From positions 1-6,814 of the forward strand of contig JAKQBU010000115.1 in NCBI GenBank assembly GCA_029573975.1: DNA of 6,814 nucleotides. The letters are read 5' to 3'. Below, in pieces: positions 5,449 through 6,814 of this stretch (position 1 is its first letter; every line of letters starts with the position of its first letter). The notes beneath the pieces are model-generated. The model ran no database searches. It had not been told where the DNA came from and worked only from the letters and a program-made list of their open reading frames with translations. The translations under genes and the position numbers were made by a program. This DNA comes from Planctomycetota bacterium. GTDB taxonomy: Bacteria; Planctomycetota; Phycisphaerae; Sedimentisphaerales; SM23-30.

Positions 5449-6135
5449 CTACAGGGAACGACGACGACGCAGCCAGCCCACCAGGGCCGTACCAATGCCG
5501 CCCAGCAGAATCGCACCGGGAGCAGGAATTGGGACTACTCCCAAGAGATCCTGGCCATCCGATAAGGCAATCAAGCCCCATTCATAAGTGCCGCCAGCAT
5601 CTGTCACACTTGCAATGAGATCTGTGATCTCGGTTTTTTCAGTGATGCCGGTACCATAGCCGTTCGTTACTTTAAAATTCCCAGAGGTAATATCATAGGC
5701 GCCATCTTCGAAAACAATTTCCCAGACAGCTAATTGAAAATTAGCGGCACTTTTAGCACTATTGATAGTTGTGTACTTTTCTCCCCACAATTCTCGCAGA
5801 TAAGATGCTTCTTGAGCAGATATTTGACCACTATATGAACCAGTTAAGCTTGTTAAAGTGAATGTGGTAGGATCAACAACATTCTGAGCCAAATCTACGC
5901 AGAAGGTATAAAGTGGGTCACTGATGTATTGCCCATCTCCGGTATAGGCTGTTATATCCCATTTCTGCATTATGGGATAAACCGTTTTAGTAGAGGCGCC
6001 CCACACAAAGGTACTTTGTAGACTTGTTCCATAAACTGAACCCTGGTAATCGCCTGTCACTGTGCCTGTTGGGCCAGCCAAAGCCGGTACGGCCATTAGG
6101 CCAACTACAACTAAGGTTAAAATTATCTTTTTCAT
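5449..6135 (-). CDS. Exported PEP-CTERM protein with thioester-domain-like pattern
   Basis: This predicts 228 residues. The signal peptide is 1-20 (cleavage after ALA). A globular domain spans about 21-200. The sorting tail starts at Ile203 with IPAPG, a hydrophobic helix and four arginines. YTFCVDL places a cysteine at 79, and [10 protein letters not shown] places a glutamine at 134. This pair resembles the Cys and [T/F]QxA[I/V]W motifs of bacterial thioester (TQXA) domains, where Cys and Gln side chains form an internal thioester able to bond covalently to host or matrix targets. SYLRELW (111-117), just before, fits the helix found there. The assignment is by pattern only, and a non-thioester relative is possible. 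GAGGA (6147-6143) lies 7 bases before the ATG. The body is AT-rich (40% GC in 120 sampled bases) but the tail is GC-rich. The 199-residue PEP-CTERM gene follows after 57 bases. Confidence 0.85.
   Translation of the reverse strand: MKKIILTLVVVGLMAVPALAGPTGTVTGDYQGSVYGTSLQSTFVWGASTKTVYPIMQKWDITAYTGDGQYISDPLYTFCVDLAQNVVDPTTFTLTSLTGSYSGQISAQEASYLRELWGEKYTTINSAKSAANFQLAVWEIVFEDGAYDITSGNFKVTNGYGTGITEKTEITDLIASVTDAGGTYEWGLIALSDGQDLLGVVPIPAPGAILLGGIGTALVGWLRRRRSL
5465..5514 (-). repeat. Sorting-tail DNA module, copy C (diverged)
   Basis: Aligned without gaps to copies A and B, this stretch matches 43 of 50 bases. Four of the seven differences cluster where the tail reads GIGTALVGW instead of GIGVGLVGW. 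The rest of the tail DNA is conserved although the gene body is AT-rich. Confidence 0.8.
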
Positions 6136-6194
6136 TTTTATTTCCTCATATTTTAAAGAGCCATTAATTAATAGTAGTAAAAATTAAAATCTTT

Positions 6195-6814
6195 TTAGCA
6201 CCGGATCGGCGGGGCGCGGGAGATGTTGGAAAAGATAAAGGCAGGGGAAAAACAGGATATATAATCCTGATTCACGACCGTCAAGAGGGCAATCAACGGA
6301 ATTTCCACCCGGCTGGCCAGGAAGGCCGGCTGGGAGAAAACCATGGGAGAGAGAGTTCTATAAAAAGGCTGTTCGCCCCGCAACGCATCGAACATCTGCC
6401 CTGCGCGGTTCCACAGCCCATCCCCCGCGAGAAAATGGTTTGTAAGGCTTGCCTCCTCGGGCGAGCCTGCCAGCCGGTGCAGCAGGCCGATGAAATGCCG
6501 ATTGGCCGCCAGCTCCCCGCCGCTGTGCCATACGGGGCTGGGCAACGGTGACCCGGCCGCCGCCATCGTCTTTTTGTGGTGGTATAATTTGCCGTTGGTC
6601 AGGCGGGCCGTTAATCGGGGCAAAGCCTGGACCCCCACCTGGCCTAAAACAAAGATCAGGACCAAGGCCGCCACCCACACCTTGCGGTCCCGCACCAGCG
6701 AGACGCACAGAAAGCCAATAATCCCCATCAGGATGGCACGAGGGACAGCCGGCAAATTCGCCGCCCCATTCCCCTGCGTCATGTCAGGATAGGCAAGGTG
6801 TAACGATGACGCAA
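6195..6814 (-). CDS. C-terminal part of an unidentified membrane protein, 5' end outside the window
   Basis: The frame is open from the right edge to TAA at 6197-6195, giving about 205 visible residues. An ATG at 6782 would give 195 residues, but it has no ribosome binding site and the frame continues upstream without a stop, so the gene probably starts outside. From that ATG, segments at about 12-30 and 35-50 are hydrophobic and separated by the charged linker RDRK. A polar region of about 100 residues follows, then a hydrophobic stretch near LIALLTVV. I have a loose memory of similar VPRAILMG...GFLCVSLVRDR hairpins in planctomycete proteins, which I cannot verify. No exosortase motif is seen. 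It is co-directional with the PEP-CTERM genes, 59 bases upstream of the first, so shared transcription is possible. Its high GC contrasts with the AT-rich next gene. Confidence 0.6.
   Translation of the reverse strand, partial: ASSLHLAYPDMTQGNGAANLPAVPRAILMGIIGFLCVSLVRDRKVWVAALVLIFVLGQVGVQALPRLTARLTNGKLYHHKKTMAAAGSPLPSPVWHSGGELAANRHFIGLLHRLAGSPEEASLTNHFLAGDGLWNRAGQMFDALRGEQPFYRTLSPMVFSQPAFLASRVEIPLIALLTVVNQDYISCFSPAFIFSNISRAPPIRC

Overview
The window looks like a planctomycete chromosome segment, most likely Phycisphaerae. Three exported proteins end in a PEP-CTERM-type sorting tail of the form [11 protein letters not shown]...[12 protein letters not shown]2617 protein, a family I associate with planctomycetes and actinobacteria, sits nearby. 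Both assignments come from recognising protein patterns by eye; no database was searched. Base composition is uneven: most genes are GC-rich, but the bodies of two PEP-CTERM genes are clearly AT-rich.

Layout, left to right. Positions 1-35 hold the first codons of a leftward gene that leaves the window. An AT-rich divergent spacer (36-337) with a possible leftward promoter follows. Two rightward genes come next: an inositol-monophosphatase-family phosphatase (338-1150) and a DUF2617 protein (1280-1831). The DUF2617 stop codon lies inside the left arm of a long foldback element (1826-2081) with perfect 22-bp inverted ends and further nested complementarity. Beyond it everything reads leftward. 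Two small membrane proteins (2164-2502 and 2585-3028) form a likely operon, preceded by tRNA-Ser(UGA) (3139-3223) and about 500 bp without a convincing gene.

The right half is a co-directional array of three PEP-CTERM proteins: a predicted concanavalin-like protein (3731-4600), a small exported protein with a GFDSDCCY segment (4792-5391), and a protein with a thioester-domain-like Cys...FQLAVWEI pattern (5449-6135). Upstream of them is a membrane protein (6195-6814) that enters from the right edge without a visible start. The three mature domains are unrelated in sequence, but the DNA coding for their sorting tails is nearly the same: 50/50 identical between two copies and 43/50 for the third. 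It is about 72% GC even where the gene body is 37-40% GC.

Working together: the array probably supplies several different cell-surface or matrix proteins handled by one exosortase encoded elsewhere; none is visible here. Imperfect stem-loops without U-tracts follow two of the genes. The phosphatase, DUF2617, tRNA and small membrane genes look like unrelated neighbours.

The observations most worth following are the foldback element, the shared GC-rich tail module in compositionally different genes, and the possible internal thioester in the 5449-6135 protein.
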